NCBI GenBank assembly: GCA_019750655.1
Contig: JAIEOG010000017.1
Span: 1 to 7,750, forward strand
Length of the DNA stretch: 7,750 nt
DNA from: a bacterium
Lineage (GTDB): Bacteria > Bdellovibrionota > FAC87 > UBA2466
Reading direction: 5' to 3'
Below are positions 6,674-7,750 of the stretch, in pieces. The notes beneath the pieces are model-generated. The model searched no databases, was not told the origin of the DNA, and saw only the letters and a program-made list of their open reading frames with translations. Position 1 is the first letter of the stretch. The number at the start of each line of letters is the position of its first letter. The translations under genes and the position numbers were made by a program.

Positions 6674-7750
<1,077 letters not shown>

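Overview
The window is a densely packed stretch of aerobic respiratory-chain genes, all on the minus strand, so the biological reading order runs from position 7750 down to 1. It holds the distal part of an Alternative Complex III (ACIII, quinol:cytochrome c/oxidase oxidoreductase) operon that continues without a break into a caa3-type cytochrome c oxidase operon. The order is actC (5' end outside the window), actD, actE, actF, a small uncharacterised single-helix membrane protein, a SCO copper-assembly protein, coxB (CuA subunit fused to cytochrome c), coxA and coxC (3' end outside the window).

Layout: 7750-5572 carries the NrfD-like quinol-oxidising membrane subunit ActC, the two-helix subunit ActD and the lipoprotein monohaem cytochrome ActE. 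5575-4391 is the second NrfD-like membrane subunit, ActF. 4391-3193 holds the small membrane protein and SCO. 3209-1 holds oxidase subunits II, I and III. Every junction is an overlap of 1 to 17 nt except coxA/coxC, which has an 18-nt gap. I see no internal promoter, terminator, RNA gene, repeat, mobile element or CRISPR, and no gene-free stretch over 300 bases. This looks like one polycistronic, translationally coupled transcript. ActA (multihaem cytochrome) and ActB (FeS/molybdopterin-like subunit) would be expected just beyond 7750.

How it works together: ACIII oxidises membrane quinol (ActC, possibly ActF) and passes electrons through FeS clusters and haems (ActB/ActA, not in the window) towards ActE. 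The cytochrome c domain fused to CoxB is the natural acceptor and feeds CuA, then haem a and the haem a3/CuB site of CoxA, where O2 is reduced. SCO would help build CuA. CoxA is of the A2 subtype: the D-channel glutamate of the HPEVY motif is replaced by alanine and a Tyr-Ser pair precedes the histidine.

Organism: a Gram-negative (lipoprotein and periplasmic cytochromes) aerobic or facultative bacterium of moderate, somewhat GC-rich composition. From memory, the protein style (CoxA A2 type, SCO with a C-terminal membrane tail, the small conserved protein between actF and sco) resembles Acidobacteriota, with Verrucomicrobiota or former Deltaproteobacteria as alternatives. This assignment is tentative. 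The system is a known one; the least characterised part is the small protein at 4017-4391.
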